A stretch of DNA of 64,000 nucleotides from NCBI RefSeq assembly GCF_008933155.1, contig NZ_WBVP01000012.1:46533-110532 (forward strand). The letters are read 5' to 3'. Source of the stretch: Aliivibrio finisterrensis (lineage in GTDB: Bacteria; Pseudomonadota; Gammaproteobacteria; Enterobacterales; Vibrionaceae). The notes beneath the pieces were generated by a model. The model saw only the letters and a program-made list of their open reading frames with translations, was not told the origin of the DNA and ran no database searches. Below are positions 63,644 through 64,000 of this stretch, piece by piece. The first letter of the stretch is position 1. Every line of letters starts with the position of its first letter. The translations under genes were made by a program, and so were the position numbers.

Positions 63644-63696
63644 TTATTGATTCATGTTGATCTTTATGGTCAGCAAGAAGAAAAAAGAATTATTGT

Positions 63697-63773
63697 GCGC
63701 TAGTAGCTCAGCTGGATAGAGTACCTGGCTACGAACCAGGCGGTCGGAGGTTCGAATCCTCCCTGGCGCACCA
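63697..63773 (+). tRNA. tRNA-Arg (ACG), copy 1
   Basis: A 77-nt tRNA with GCGCTAG/CTGGCGC acceptor stem, anticodon loop CTACGAA giving ACG, T-loop GGTTCGAATCC and encoded CCA. Confidence 0.96.
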
Positions 63774-63840
63774 TTCTTTCATTGGTAAGTGATTATCAAT
63801 AACATAGTTATTTAGTAGATGACTATAAGCAAATTTACAC

Positions 63841-63933
63841 GGTGAGGTGGCCGAGAGGCTGAAGGCGCTCCCCTGCTAAGGGAGTATGCGGTTTATAGCC
63901 GCATCGAGGGTTCGAATCCCTCCTTCACCGCCA
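63841..63933 (+). tRNA. tRNA-Ser (GCT), copy 2
   Basis: Identical over all 93 nt to the tRNA-Ser at 63551-63643. It begins the second Ser-Arg unit 290 bp after the first. Confidence 0.96.
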
Positions 63934-63984
63934 TTATTTGTTTCTGTTGATTTTACATCAGCAAAAACATAAAAGAATGAGTGT

Positions 63985-64000
63985 GCGCTAGTAGCTCAGC
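63985..64000 (+). tRNA. tRNA-Arg, copy 2, truncated by the window end
   Basis: The first 16 nt (GCGCTAGTAGCTCAGC) are identical to the start of the tRNA-Arg at 63697. The rest lies outside the window. Confidence 0.85.

Overview
The window is a gene-dense, low-GC stretch of a gammaproteobacterial core chromosome. It most likely comes from a marine member of the Vibrionaceae, and Aliivibrio (Vibrio) fischeri or a close relative is my best guess. The reasons are the dacB-ompU-greA order, a PilZ protein between serB and radA, a GGDEF-EAL protein beside ubiU/ubiV, a VF530-family gene, and alaS-aspartokinase-csrA followed by Ser/Arg tRNAs. I see no prophage, transposase, integron, CRISPR array or genomic island. 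The species call is inference from gene content, not a database match.

Layout. 1-5.7 kb: the 3' part of dapB, then carAB with two candidate promoters and tandem ArgR boxes. 5.7-9.8 kb: dacB and ompU on the minus strand, greA, and yhbY. 9.9-15.4 kb: rlmE-ftsH-folP-glmM-secG. 15.4-24.8 kb: tRNA-Leu, initiator tRNA-Met and the translation/RNA operon rimP-nusA-infB-rbfA-truB-rpsO-pnp, then nlpI to 25.9 kb. 26-31.3 kb: the O2-independent ubiquinone genes ubiU, ubiV and ubiT, split by a minus-strand cyclic-di-GMP enzyme, then yhbS. 31.4-35 kb: holD-rimI, prfC, a 37-residue DUF5363-type gene and a TatD-family hydrolase. 35-41.4 kb: a nucleoside uptake and salvage block, nupC-(XapX)-deoC-deoA-deoB-deoD, behind a promoter with two CRP sites 52 bp apart. 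41.4-49.3 kb: ytjB/serB divergent, a large PilZ protein, radA and a second-type EF-G. 49.4-54.5 kb: a VF530 gene, codBA with a PurR-like box, and an acyl-CoA ligase. 54.7-63.3 kb: mutS, pncC, recA (with LexA box), alaS, aspartokinase and csrA. 63.5-64 kb: a duplicated tRNA-Ser/tRNA-Arg pair cut by the window end.

How the parts work together. Most of the window is information processing (rRNA methylation, ribosome maturation, translation factors, RNA decay, DNA repair) plus nucleotide economy. carAB makes carbamoyl phosphate for pyrimidines and arginine. codBA salvages cytosine. The deo block imports and degrades deoxynucleosides and is placed under catabolite control. Two c-di-GMP proteins (a PAS-GGDEF-EAL enzyme and a dual-PilZ receptor) and CsrA point to lifestyle regulation.

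I did not find a new multi-gene system. The observations most worth a second look are small: a copied 3' tail of rlmE just after its own stop codon, a 14-bp perfect hairpin in the ompU leader, a short dispersed intergenic repeat, a structured deoC leader, a GC-rich hairpin between infB and rbfA, and the absence of recX between recA and alaS.
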